A stretch of DNA of 64,000 nucleotides from Asparagopsis taxiformis (taxonomy: Eukaryota; Rhodophyta; Florideophyceae; Bonnemaisoniales; Bonnemaisoniaceae). The position numbers were made by a program, and so were the translations under genes. Within the stretch, counting starts at the first letter, position 1. The number at the start of each line of letters is the position of its first letter. The notes under the pieces are model-generated. The model saw only the letters and a program-made list of their open reading frames with translations. It searched no databases and was not told where the DNA came from. Shown one piece after another: positions 19,735-31,249 of the stretch. The DNA is taken from the NCBI GenBank assembly GCA_030407315.1, contig JALQPE010002041.1:1-64000 (forward strand), read 5' to 3'.

Positions 19735-22700
19735 ATGCAGCGCCAAACCCCAATCTCCGACGTTGAGGCTCCTGCAAAGTCCATTCCTTCGTACTCCTCT
19801 TTTGGTCATGCATCCGCTGCCAAATTCCTCACGCATGCCGCCGCCACAGGCATTCTAGGATCCGGCCCTGCCGAGCAGCCGCCTTCAGACGCAACACCGC
19901 TCCGCATTGTGCTACAAACTGTGCCTTGGCGTATGCTCGTCGCCCAGCTGTTCTGGTCTTCCGCTGTTATGATGGTTGTGTATGCTTTCGCTGATCAAAG
20001 TTTCACCTCGCTTTCCGTCCCATTTTGGACTTCCAGCTTTCTCATCTCTTCATCCGTCGTATATGGCGTCGGCTGGGCCTTGTTTGTCTTGTTAGGCTTC
20101 TTCATTCGGGAGGCCTCCAGTCGTCATCGCACTGCCCGTACAGCTTGGAATCAGTCAATGGCCTATGCTAGGATAACCATCCGCCAAATGGTTCAGGTGT
20201 TCGCAAAGGGGCTTTGGCATCCAAATGATCAGGATAGAATAATAGCTCACTTTTTGGCATATCCCATAGCCCTGAAGATGATGATTCGCGGTGAGAGAGA
20301 ACGCCAGCAACTGGATACCATACTGCATCCCCTTGATGTTGATGATGTTATTCAATCCCAGGATATGCATATTCATTGCATACGTGTCATCAGAGGTTAC
20401 TTTTCGTGCTCGGAAACCGACGTAACCGTAGGATTCCAACCCGCCAGTCCCTCGACTGCAGGTATTTGTGCCCAGTTTAGTCAAATAGTTACTATTGACG
20501 TTATTGATAACATAACCGCTACTATTACTCGCATCGCAGAATTCAAACCTGCACTGGGTTATGTCAATCACCTCCGTATTTTCCTTTACATCTGGCTCTT
20601 TTTCTTGCCTCTTGCCCTAATCGAAACAAGCGGATGGTATGACATTCATCTTTGTGAAAAGCCCTTTTCATACACAGCAACTAACACTTCAATGCGTTCA
20701 ATGCAATCTCTTGTTCTGCAGGTTCACCCCGCTCTGGGCCGTCCTGATTACGTATGGAATTGGGATGCTATTCATAGTTGCTACAGCTCTCAATGAGCCC
20801 TTTGGTTTCGATGTACAGGACATCAGGCTAAACAGACTTGCAAGTGCAGACGCTTTGCGGTTCTTGAACATGTATCATGAAGAACGAACGTTACCTGACA
20901 TTATCAAAATTGACCACAACACGCCTCACTGGCTGGAAGAAGAACGGTTATATGACAAGAATCCTGTAATAGAATCGGCCATCGTGAGATTTTTCAAAAG
21001 CATTCCGTTCCTCACCTTTAAGAGAAAAGTTGTGCTGCCTTTACTTGTCTTTATTGCTTGGCAGTCTTTCATCGTATTTCTGACACGCGGCATAGCAGAG
21101 GATAGTCCCGAGCTAGGATGTCGCTGGTGGTGCCTTTATATTCCTCTCAGCGTTTCAACAACTTCATACGTAGGCCTCGGGGTTTTTCTATTAATGGGGT
21201 TCTGGATTAATGATGCATATGCTCGATACTCAACTGGCTTGCAATTATGGGAATCGACTTTGAAACCTGCTATGACCACACTATCTATTCAGATGGGAAT
21301 GATGTGCAAGAACGGGACCTGGCACAATAGAGATATTGAGCGTCTCTTCTCGCATATTGTGGCTATTGCGTATGCAGGTAAACAAAGGCTTCGAGAAAGC
21401 CGTGATCTATCTGATTTTAAGGCAATTCTGGCTCCAGAGGATATCAAAGCCATGTCGGAATCGAAGGACCTTGTTGATTACTGCCTTCGTGTTCTTTACG
21501 GATATATTTCTAGTATTGACAGACGAGACAGGGACACTGTCTTATCAGGAAAGCGCCCTATCAGTAATTCTCTTGTCATCATGTTCTTCCGTTGTCACCA
21601 TATTGAGAATGCAATCAATGCCTGCAGCACAATGCGAGTAGTTCCGATCTCGCCATCATTTACTCTCCATCTACATTTGTTCTCGATATTCTGGCTTATA
21701 TTGTTACCATTGGCATTCGTTCAACAAAACGGTTTTTTTTCGTACCTATATCTACCCCCGATTGCCTACTCTATTGTGAAGCTGCTTGTAATGGGTAACG
21801 AATTGTCTGATCCATTTGGAACTGACCCGAATGATATTCCTCTGGACAAGTTTTGTGCAGAGATCAAGGATTTCATTCATGACATCTACAAAGATACACG
21901 TAACGGGCCTGTTTCTTTCGTTCATGAATCCAGTGGTTACGAGGAAAGGTTTAATACTCCTCTCTCTAAAAACCTGCAATCGAAAGAAACCAATACATCA
22001 CACATGACGTTGAAACAAGCAGCTCAGATGCTCTTCTCGCAGTTACCATCGGTGCCGTGGATTGGGCAGATACTAGTCATGGCATGGATAGTTTCTGCTG
22101 TGTTTATCTCATATGGTCTTTCATTCACATGGGATGACGAGCGCAGGAACACAGGATGTCGGGAGTGGTGCAGCCCAATAGATGTCGACAAGAACATACT
22201 GTTAGAGACAGGATTTGCGCTATTTCTGATTCTGTCTTTCCGAGCTTCAGATGCCATGCGAAGGTACCACAATGCAGGGTCACTAATCTCAAAACTTGAA
22301 ATGGAACTAAGGGCAAGTATGATGGAAGTAACAGATGGATTTCAGGCCGGCTTATGGCACAAAAGTGACAAGCCCAGGTTTATTTCACACTTGATGCAAA
22401 TTCCCCTCCTGTTGAGAGATGAGTTTCTGGGGACCAATAAATGCGATGATGAGCGACTCCTTTCGGATGAAGACTATAGAAACTGTCTCAGCAGTTCAGA
22501 TCCGGTGAGGCATTGTATTGAGACTTGGGAAGCATATCTCTTATCGGTTGATGTTCCGACTGAAGAGTCAGGCTTGGACATAATGAAGAAAAAGCATTTC
22601 GCAGGGGGTGTGGTAATGTTTAGATTATTTGGTCAGAGTTACAAGGTTGGAAACATTGTGAGTCAATTAAGAGTCATCAAAAGGTTTCCCGTTGTAAGAA

Positions 22701-25482
22701 GCTACACTAATCATCAGAGGCTTTTCACTATTCTTTGGTTGGTTCTTCTGCCACTTGGAATGACTGCTCGCACTGGATTCCTCACTATACTATGGGCATC
22801 TCTGATTTCGTATGGAATTCTTGCACTGGAGTCCCTCGCAACAACATTGGTAGATCCACTTGGTGATGACGAACTTGATCTACCTATTAACAAAATGTTC
22901 ACCGAGACAGCTGAAAGATTAATCGAGGCAGTGAGGTCTACAAAATGTGATTTCAGGCATCATATTGTAGAATCGCCAGTTGCCAGTGATGCCCGAATTG
23001 GAACTTACTTGGATGGGATGAGCGTCAAAGACCAATACTGTTTACCAAAGTTTACGGAAGACGAAGTTGACGCAGGTAACTTTGCAGTTAAACCTGTCCA
23101 GAACTTCTGTGGACCGAAGAAGGAGATGATCAAACCGACGCTATTCGCTCACATGATACGTAGTGTTCCTTGGTGGGTTCTCCTAGCTGTGGCTACATGG
23201 ACTGCCCTAAGCGTGCTTATTTCGTACTTATTGAGAACTGAAACAGAAGATGTTAGATGGTGGGAGTCAAGAATATCTATTGATGGTGTTGTTGTGACAT
23301 ACGTTGGGTTTCCAGGTAAGAAATACTCATACTTACTGGTAATAACTTTGGTCAGGATTAGTGGATGTTCAAATTTTAGTTCCCTAACTACAGTTTTTTT
23401 CCTCTGAGGGATACGTTTCACTTATCGAATTCTTACTGCAGCCTTTTTGCTTCTTGGGTTCTATGTGCAGGCAGCATTCGATAGATATTCTGAAGCAGGA
23501 AATGTATGGGGAGATGATTTACGAGCTTCATGCCACTCACTGGCTGTACAGTGGTTCCTGCTAGATAGATCAGGCATTTGGCATGATGGAGACTCCGATC
23601 GGGTAATTGCTCACCTCGCGGCCGTACCCATAGCTTTGAAGATGGAACTACGAGATGAACGAGATTTGAGAGAGCTCAAAGGTTTGCTGTCTGAAGATGA
23701 TATCGGCAAAATTATGGCAGCTGAAAGCATGTCAGAATATTGTGTTGATGTGATCAGAGCTTACTACCTCTCTGGAATATGTCATCCCGAGCAATTTGCT
23801 AGTCTCGCAGATAGGGTTTCTGGCACTAGATCACCACATCTCAAGTTCGAGATTGAAAACCTTCAGGAAGCGCTACGACAGTGCAAGTTTCTGAAATCAT
23901 TTCCCATTGCGCATGGCTTTATGATATTACTTCGAGCATTGATAGGCATATGGTTCATCCTCGTTCCATTTGTACTATCTGAATCAAACGGTATGTTTTC
24001 TGAGATTCATTCGATTGAACATGTGCGGAGGCTTCTGGATGGGAAATTTAACATTGTCGATATGTCATTATTGAATATTCTCTTGAATACAGGATGGTTT
24101 GCGATTCTATGGGTTCCCATAATCGGATATGGGCTTCTTGGGTAAGCTAATGATTTACCGAAAAGGTGTGGAACACGAGCAAACTTCCGTGACGGGAATG
24201 CTGACTTCATCAACTTTTATCCCATGTATATTCAACTTACTAAAGAATGTACACCATTGCAGATGAAATTCAGCAGCCATTTGGAAGAGATTTGAATGAC
24301 TTTGACCTAGACAAGATGGCGGATACAATTGTTTCTGGAATACTATTTGTCAGGCAGAATTATCGCGGTGGATGTGAAATTCTAGTTGTTGAGACTGTAG
24401 AGAATTCTGGAAAGGCTTGGGAGAATTTCGAAGAAGATTCTGTTTCTGAAACGATATACGCAGCGTTATCTGATGACGGAAGCAAGAAAATTGGATCCAC
24501 TTCTCTGTTGTCATCTGTGTCAATGATACTACATGCTGTGCCATTATGGATGCTGGTAGCTACTGCCGTATACTCGGCACTTTCCGTGCTTCTGGCTTGG
24601 GCTATTAGTCAGAAATGGCCGTTGAATGAGTCGTGTAGTCCAGCCTTCTGCGTTCCGATTGCGATTGATGGGGTAGTGAAGGAATATGTTGGGTTTGCAC
24701 TGTTCCTTCTGCTAGGCTTTCGGTTGTACGACAGTCACTGGAGGTATGTCACTGCTTTGGCTGCATGGAGAGATGAAATTCTAAGTGATACGATACTCAT
24801 GAGCAACCGAATTTTTGAATTGTTTCCGGCTGGTGCGATTCATAAGGGAGACTTTGAGAGAATTGCAGCTCATTTCGCGGCATTTTCTATAGTGACTGCT
24901 GCTCGACTTCGAAAGCAAAAGTCTTGTGCCAAGGAGCTAAATGACGTAATGAATGCTGAAGATATTGCTCGTATCGAACGAGTGACAGAGCGAGGTGATT
25001 ACTGCATTGATGTGATTCGGGGATATCTCTCGGCAGCCGATAAGATAACAGACAAACCTGTAAGCCCATTGGTACTATGGATATTGTTTTTCCAGCTTGG
25101 CAAATTCAAGAATTATGCAGCAGAATGTGAACGAATGATAAGTATTCCGTTACCGTTTGGATATGTTCAACATATTCGAATATTCCTTGTGATTTGGCTT
25201 TTGACGTTGCCACTAGGTCTTGTGGAAACTTCAGGTTGGTGGACAATTCTGTGGGTAGTTATTATTGCGTACGGGGTGATTGGCATTGAGAGATGGTCTG
25301 CGGAACTGGCGGACCCATTCGGAACTGATCTATCAGATCTACCGCTGGGAAAATTCCGGGTCGACGCAGTCCAGAAATTGCGAATCAACCTGCGATGGTT
25401 CTACAATGGGAATGGAAGCGTGGTGAAGCCCGAACGGAAAGCGTTTCCGAGTGAAGATCAGGATATGAATGTGGAGCGATAG
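19735..25482 (+). CDS. Five-repeat bestrophin-like anion channel in one polypeptide
   Basis: Five exons (19,735-20,636; 20,722-23,315; 23,442-23,990; 24,093-24,141; 24,246-25,482) join in frame to 1,776 codons plus a stop. All four introns are GT-AG (85, 126, 102, 104 bp), and each junction restores a sequence conserved among the repeats, such as SGWF and VGFPAFLLLGF. Five bestrophin/UPF0187 units lie at about residues 55-340, 390-680, 740-1030, 1110-1390 and 1455-1735. Each has an initial TM segment after a VPW-like motif, a TM2 ending LLGF followed by a Ser/Ala-rich RY helix, and late TM segments. Each ends with the family motif PFG (P327, P665, P1013 as PLG, P1376, P1722). Bestrophins form homopentameric anion channels, so one chain could form one channel. 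I see no clear plastid transit peptide. The ATG at 19,735 is the first in frame. Confidence 0.88.
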
Positions 25483-25523
25483 GAGGTGTGTCCAGCCTTT
25501 ATGAAACCCATTTGAAAATTGAG

Positions 25524-26790
25524 TTACGAGGTATCTGTCTTATCGCGCTTCACTACGATTGCAGTAGATCCGCCACCTCCGTTACATATCGCAGCCACTC
25601 CATGCTCTGCCCCACGCTCTTTCATCGCGCTTAGTAAAGTCACAACGATGCGTGCTCCGCTGCACCCTAACGGATGTCCAAGACTTACCGCACCTCCAAA
25701 AATGTTTGTACGGTCATGGTCTAGACCCAACAGCTTGAGATTGGCCAAGGCCACCACAGAGAATGCTTCATTCACTTCGAACACATCAATATCTTGTATA
25801 CTCATCCCTGCTCTTGCGACCGCTTTTGGAATTGATACAGAGGGTGTGGTTGTGAAGTCCTCCGGCGCTTGTTCAGCATCTGCATAACTACAGATTGTGG
25901 CAATAACTTGCACGCCAAGCTCCTTGGCCTTCGATAGACCCATTAGTACCACTGCTGCTGCACCATCATTCAATCCAGAAGCATTTCCGCTCGTCACTGT
26001 ACCACTGCCATCTTTTAAAAAAGCAGGCCGCATGGTTGGGAGTTTCTCAATACTGGTGCGTTTGCATTCCTCATCCTCTGTTACAGTAATCTGCTTCCAA
26101 CCACTGTTTGCAACAACTGGGACGATTTCCGCACCAAATTTGCCCTGTTCAGTTGCTTGCAGGGATCGACGATAGCTTTCAGAAGCGTATGCGTCTTGGT
26201 CTTGACGAGAGAATGCATACTTTTGTGCACAGCGCTCGGCAAACATGCCCATATGTTTGTCTTCGTGTGGATCAAGCAATCCATCATGGATCATGCCATC
26301 AACAAATTTGCCATCGCCCATTCTATGACCAAAACGTGACTGCAGTGCGTAGTAAGGAATCATTGACATATTTTCCATCCCACCAGCTACGGCGACGGTT
26401 GCCACTCCAAGGGCAATGTCTTGTGCAGCCATGACGATGGTTTTGAGCCCTGATGAGCAAACCTTGTTCACCGTTGTACAGACGCATGAGTGCGGAAGTC
26501 CTGCAGCCAGAGCAGCTTGACGAGCTGGCGCTTGTCCGAGCGCTGCTGAACAGACATTGCCCATATAACAAGTATCAACGAGAGCGGGGTCCACATTTGC
26601 TCTGTCCAACGCGGCTGGGTACAGTTAGAAAACGATTGAAGTATAAGCAGTATAGCGTATCTTGCATCTTACCCCTGATGGCAGTTGCTGCGAGCTCAGT
26701 TGCTGGGACATTGGATAATGATCCGCCATAGGATCCGATGGGAGTTCGAGCAGCTGCAACGATGACGACCTGTTGGTGCGCGAGAGACAT
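25524..26790 (-). CDS. Acetyl-CoA C-acetyltransferase (thiolase)
   Basis: Two exons, 26,673-26,790 and 25,524-26,614, with a 58-bp intron (donor GTAAGA, acceptor CCCAG) that splits an Ala codon in AIRAAL; the product is 402 aa. It condenses two acetyl-CoA to acetoacetyl-CoA, the first step of the mevalonate route, or runs in reverse. The nucleophile is Cys92 in NKVCSSGLK, and the acid/base pair is His353 (GHPLGCSG) and Cys383 (CNGGGG). The N-terminus (VVIVAAARTPIGSYGG) starts directly at the catalytic domain with no targeting peptide, and there is no SKL tail, so a cytosolic location is likely. Its stop codon faces that of the bestrophin gene across only 41 bp. Confidence 0.95.
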
Positions 26791-27146
26791 ATTAGTGATC
26801 GGAGTTGGACAAAGCGGTGGTGGCGAGCAACGATGTGGTGGTGTTTATAATACAATACTGTAATGTTTTGGGCATGTGATGCTGAAAATGGACATGTCCT
26901 ATTGCCTCGAGAGCAGATGGATCAAAATCCCGTTATCAGCGAATTCGTCTGACAAAACTCTGACCGCACCTCAATTTAGGAACCATCCGCATACAGTCAG
27001 CCGTCATTGTGCCCGCAAACACTGTCATCCGGTCACCTATTTTACCTGCTTACCGCTGCTGCTTGGTTTGCCTCGAGGCAATCCTTCCGACACATCACAG
27101 TTGTCTGTGCCGATATTCATTCTCTTCGCTTTCACCTATTGTTATC
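26791..27146. promoter_or_regulatory. Divergent intergenic region, thiolase and glycosyltransferase
   Basis: 356 bp between two start codons pointing away from each other, so it must hold both promoters. No TATA box or shared motif is clear by eye. Confidence 0.4.
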
Positions 27147-29291
27147 ATGCTCACCTGGAGCTGGCGTGACAAATGCCGCTCCTTCATAGCTTCTTTGCCG
27201 TGGGAGTCGTGCGCAACTGTTCCGCTACCCCTCCCGCCCCATCAACGAAAGCTTGATACCCCCAATCCTTACTCGCGATTATCTCGCAGATTTCTTGCCT
27301 TTATCAAGCGCGAACTCAGTGCTGCCGTCACTCATGCCGCCGCTGTCATCACTGTCGTTCTAGTTCTTGTGTTCTTGCTCGGTGCCCAATCTTCTCTTCA
27401 CCCTACAATCCTCCCTGATTTGTCATTCACGACCCACCAAACTGTGCCATCCAACAACTCACTTCATCATGATCCCAATCTTTCTCCACTCAACCTCCAG
27501 TTGCATGATATGCATCAAGTTCCATTTCGATACTTGAACGAAATTAGTATGGACCAAAAAGAACGTCTCAAACACCTGCTCTCAACTCGAGCCTCAAACG
27601 CTTCCCTCGCGTATCCGACAAGACGTGCTGTTTTCGCTCATATTTCGCAATGTCACTTGTATTCTTGTATCCGAGCTGTCGCGAGTGCTGTCGTCTACGC
27701 TCAAACAACGGCTCGAGTGGCCGTCATTTTTGCACAGCCTATCGCTGAACACCATTTATCGGAATTTCTCATCGCCGACCACAAAACGGGGGGCGATTTA
27801 GTCAACCATGTTATCATCATACCGGTCTCCGAAAAGTTTGAGCGTTTCTCTTCGGATAATCATTCGATCATCACCGATTGGGCTGAATTTTCTGTTGTAG
27901 AAGCTGCTTTACCATCTGATGTGGTTTCTTCATCGCAAAATACAGAAAGTACATTCACAGCGGCAAACTCAATGCATTTTCCCACCGCAAGTACCAAAGA
28001 AGACAGCACCAATATTCGCGTCATTCAGAACACAGACAAAGTAGCTTCACTGGACAACTTGGCTGCCATTGATGCGCATGTTTCAATGTCGTTGACGGGA
28101 GTGATTTGGTCCAGGTATGTTCCTCGTATGATGCAGGAGCAGATCTTGTCCCATTTTGTTGAGAGGGCACCACCCTCAAAAAGGCATATCATTGCAAAAG
28201 CTTCTGTGATCGGGCGCCACCCAGAAACACAAAAGGGGGAAGTTACAGACAGCGTCCTCTATTCTGATTTCCACATCCCCAAAATCTTACTTCGCGGTAT
28301 GTCGCCAATCGCAAGAAAGCTGTTGCTACTCAAGCTGATTAGAAAGAGGAAGACCGGAATACGTAATCCCAAAATTGTTTTCATTCACGCTCAGTACGGA
28401 CTCGGCAACCGATTGCGTGCCCTGGGATCTGCGATGGCGTTTGCTAGGCGAACAGATCGAATTTTGGTTCTGATTTGGGTGCCAGATCAGCATTTGAACT
28501 GCAAGTTTACAGAGTTGTTTGTAAGTAATGATGAATTTGTGGTGAGTGACAGCTTCGAGCCTGGTGAGGGATGGCCGTTTGAAAGCAATCTACGTAATGA
28601 TGCACAAATGGCACAAGTGAAATGGTACAACTATATGAGAGTGAATGGAAAGAAGGTGCATACGTCGGATGATGTTGTTGAGGATGACATAGCACATCAC
28701 ATCTACATATCCACGTGTTACGTCGTACAGTCACCTGTGACGCCATTCATACTGCGAACGCAGAGTTCGTTTTGGCAAGTACTATGGTCCCTTACACCAC
28801 AAATCGACGTCGTACGACTTGTCGACAGATTTGCAGGAGCTCCAATTGACCAGATGATTGGAGTTCATATTCGAGGGAGAAGTATTAAGGCAGACATCAG
28901 CGGAATTAACGCAACAGATTATTCGGAAGAATCATCGAAAACGACGGACTACTGGCGGAATCTGACGCAAGTTGACACATTTGTGGAGGAGATGAGGAAA
29001 CAAACTGCAGAACAACAGTTCTACGTGGCAGCGGATCAGAAGGAGGTGTTTGAACGACTCGAAAAGGAGTTCCCTTCTCGGGTTTTTTACACGCCAAGAA
29101 ATTGTGATAGCAGAGACAAAGATTGTTTGCCGTTCGCACTGGCTGATATTTTGCTGCTGTCGAAATGCGCTTCGCTGCGCTGTAGTTACTGGAGCTCATT
29201 TTCGGAACTATCGGTTCGCATTGGCGGGGCTCGATTTTTATTAGCCGGCATCGATTTTGGGCGTCAACGACCAAACAGCACGAAGAGCTGA
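27147..29291 (+). CDS. Fucosyltransferase-fold glycosyltransferase, type II membrane protein
   Basis: 714 aa from the ATG at 27,147; the open frame runs further 5' but without an ATG. A single hydrophobic segment at about residues 62-80 follows a basic cytoplasmic stretch, as in Golgi type II glycosyltransferases. The C-terminal half has QYGLGNRLRALGSAMAFA near residue 415 and IGVHIRGRS near residue 570. These match the G-x-G-N-x-x-x-x-L start and the HxR donor-site motif shared by O-fucosyltransferases and alpha-1,6-fucosyltransferases. FALADILLLSKC and SYWSSFSELS near the end fit the last motif of this fold. It probably transfers a sugar from a nucleotide donor to glycans in the Golgi; donor and acceptor cannot be read from the sequence. 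The middle part (170-400) is poorly conserved. Confidence 0.7.
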   Translation: MLTWSWRDKCRSFIASLPWESCATVPLPLPPHQRKLDTPNPYSRLSRRFLAFIKRELSAAVTHAAAVITVVLVLVFLLGAQSSLHPTILPDLSFTTHQTVPSNNSLHHDPNLSPLNLQLHDMHQVPFRYLNEISMDQKERLKHLLSTRASNASLAYPTRRAVFAHISQCHLYSCIRAVASAVVYAQTTARVAVIFAQPIAEHHLSEFLIADHKTGGDLVNHVIIIPVSEKFERFSSDNHSIITDWAEFSVVEAALPSDVVSSSQNTESTFTAANSMHFPTASTKEDSTNIRVIQNTDKVASLDNLAAIDAHVSMSLTGVIWSRYVPRMMQEQILSHFVERAPPSKRHIIAKASVIGRHPETQKGEVTDSVLYSDFHIPKILLRGMSPIARKLLLLKLIRKRKTGIRNPKIVFIHAQYGLGNRLRALGSAMAFARRTDRILVLIWVPDQHLNCKFTELFVSNDEFVVSDSFEPGEGWPFESNLRNDAQMAQVKWYNYMRVNGKKVHTSDDVVEDDIAHHIYISTCYVVQSPVTPFILRTQSSFWQVLWSLTPQIDVVRLVDRFAGAPIDQMIGVHIRGRSIKADISGINATDYSEESSKTTDYWRNLTQVDTFVEEMRKQTAEQQFYVAADQKEVFERLEKEFPSRVFYTPRNCDSRDKDCLPFALADILLLSKCASLRCSYWSSFSELSVRIGGARFLLAGIDFGRQRPNSTKS

Positions 29292-29709
29292 TGCGAAGAA
29301 CGTTTGCGAGAGAACGGATCATTAATGGCTGAAACTCTGCTTGAAAGCATTGCGCTGTAGGAATCACGTTTGTTACTACAATGGCGATCTTGTCGTGTGC
29401 AATGGTTGGTAGGGCCAACATGGCACACTTGCCTTTTAATATTGCATGTATAGAAGAATAAAACCAGCTACTCACGACATTTGTAAAAACTACCGACAAT
29501 TCTGTTTATTGGAATAACTTGTGCCCCCCCCTTTGCGTGTAGCATGCCTTAAATAAAAACTGGATCAGGTGCCAATATTCTCCACCGTTTGCTTACAGTA
29601 ATTTATTCAAGTTCAAATATTCAAATTGCTTTGGGTACCTACACATTCTTTATAGATAGTCTCCCCGGGACAAGGTTAACACTTCCAAGGAACAAGTTAG
29701 ATTGTCGAA
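29292..29709. other. Intergenic spacer with likely poly(A) signal
   Basis: 418 bp between co-directional genes. AATAAA near 29,456 could serve the upstream gene; the rest should hold the NUF2 promoter. Confidence 0.4.
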
Positions 29710-31152
29710 ATGGTAGTACGCGGCACCCGACATGGCGACCAACTTGCCCCAGCTCCAGAAATTCAGAAGAACTATGGCTTTCCAAGAATGCCCTTCTCCG
29801 AAATCCTGGAGGATATGGCCGAATATGGCCATCCTATCGCGAGGGAAGTCATCAAGGCGCCGACCACTGCAGACGTCACCCAGTTTTTCGAGTTTTTCAT
29901 CTACCTCATCTATAACGTCAGCAAGGATGATATGTCACAGCCCAGTTTTGGTTGTCTCGATGTGTTAGCGTATCCCGAGTTACACGAAGCCTCTGTCCCC
30001 ATCTTACATTTCAGCCGTCAATGCCAAGAAATGTTCACTGCTGCCCATTTTGATGCATTCACTATCCGTGACTTGAGTGCCCCGGAAAAGTCTAGGTTCC
30101 ACTGGCAAATTTCTGCTCTCCTCAACTTTGCAAAGTTTCGTCAAACTAGACAACAAGCCTTTCAGGAACTTTCCCAGAATGAGGAGGACCTGGCAGTAGC
30201 CCAGTCTAATCTTGTTGCCCAGACTGCAGAGGTAACCAGCGAAATTGCAACTATCGAAGACGCAAGGGCTGAGAAGGAACCTGAGGTGGAAAAGTTAAAG
30301 GAGGAAATGGCCGGCATGAAATTGGAGTTCACTGATCTTTACAAGCAACAAATAGCAATCAGTGATGAAATCCGCGAATTGAAGACCGCATTCACAAAGA
30401 AGACTGAACAGTTTGAGTCTCACAAAGTAGCAAACATGACTTTGAGCGAAGAAGTTGACCTTCATCGTTCGCGCGTCTGCTCCTCTCCTGACCGTGTGAA
30501 GGGTGAGATTGAAGATATGCGAGAGACTTTGGCACTGGAGAAAGAAAATGTTGTGGGTACAGGTCGACGCACGCATGCAATGAGGTCGAGAACAATGGCC
30601 ATTTCAGTTGGCTTATCGAAAGTAGCAAATCTTGTCAAGACGCTTGAGGAGGCCCTTGCAGAGAATGAAAGAGTCAAGGCGCTAGGCGCGGAGAATGAGA
30701 CAAAGAGGACTCGAAACGCCAACCTTGATGCCGAGTTTGAAAGGTTGTCTAGTCTTAAGGCGCATCTCGAGCGCCAATTGGACTCCAAAGAACAGAATTT
30801 GACTCGAGTTGGTCAAATGGCTACTGAGAAGTATAAGGAAGCCAGTGATGAAATGCGTGCACACAGTGAGAAGAGAAAAGAAGTGCAAGCAGAACAATTG
30901 CAAACAGATCTTGCCATTGAAGAGAAGAACCGAACGGCAACACACATTCAACAGCAAATCGAATCATGTGCTGTTGCTTTCGCAGCAGAGCTGGAGCAAT
31001 TGACACAAGCGCAAAGCCTGTTGAACGAAAAGCTATCACACTATCACACCGATATTGTGAAATGTACGGATATTATTTCAACTGCTACTAGTGGAACTCT
31101 TGAAGCCTATCGAGAGGAAATCGCAAAGAATGCGGAAAGGTTTGTAGTGTGA
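29710..31152 (+). CDS. NUF2: Kinetochore protein Nuf2 (Ndc80 complex)
   Basis: 480 aa. The N-terminal calponin-homology domain (about 1-150) shows the Nuf2 signature FPRMPFSEILEDM at its start, then LAYPELHEASVPILHF and DLSAPEKSRFHWQISALLNFAKFR. From about 150 to the end the protein is a long coiled coil rich in Glu, Lys and Gln. Nuf2 pairs with Ndc80/Hec1 and with Spc24-Spc25 to bind microtubules at kinetochores. The length agrees with the family (about 450-480 aa). Intronless, starting at the ATG 29,710. The only one of the four Ndc80-complex genes in this window. Confidence 0.95.
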   Translation: MVVRGTRHGDQLAPAPEIQKNYGFPRMPFSEILEDMAEYGHPIAREVIKAPTTADVTQFFEFFIYLIYNVSKDDMSQPSFGCLDVLAYPELHEASVPILHFSRQCQEMFTAAHFDAFTIRDLSAPEKSRFHWQISALLNFAKFRQTRQQAFQELSQNEEDLAVAQSNLVAQTAEVTSEIATIEDARAEKEPEVEKLKEEMAGMKLEFTDLYKQQIAISDEIRELKTAFTKKTEQFESHKVANMTLSEEVDLHRSRVCSSPDRVKGEIEDMRETLALEKENVVGTGRRTHAMRSRTMAISVGLSKVANLVKTLEEALAENERVKALGAENETKRTRNANLDAEFERLSSLKAHLERQLDSKEQNLTRVGQMATEKYKEASDEMRAHSEKRKEVQAEQLQTDLAIEEKNRTATHIQQQIESCAVAFAAELEQLTQAQSLLNEKLSHYHTDIVKCTDIISTATSGTLEAYREEIAKNAERFVV

Positions 31153-31249
31153 AACTTGGTCACAGATAGAATGAATGCTAAGCTGTTGTACAAATGATAT
31201 GATTCACTAGAAAACACAATTTGAGACGTGTAGATGATGTTTAAGATGC

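Noticed and set aside
19735..25482. Four separate bestrophin-like genes
   Set aside because: Each apparent gene end falls at a GT donor and each next segment starts behind an AG acceptor. Joining them restores motifs conserved in the other repeats, and the joined length stays in frame.
29009..29499. Minus-strand ORF over the end of the glycosyltransferase gene
   Set aside because: It overlaps a well-supported coding region and shows no domain of its own.
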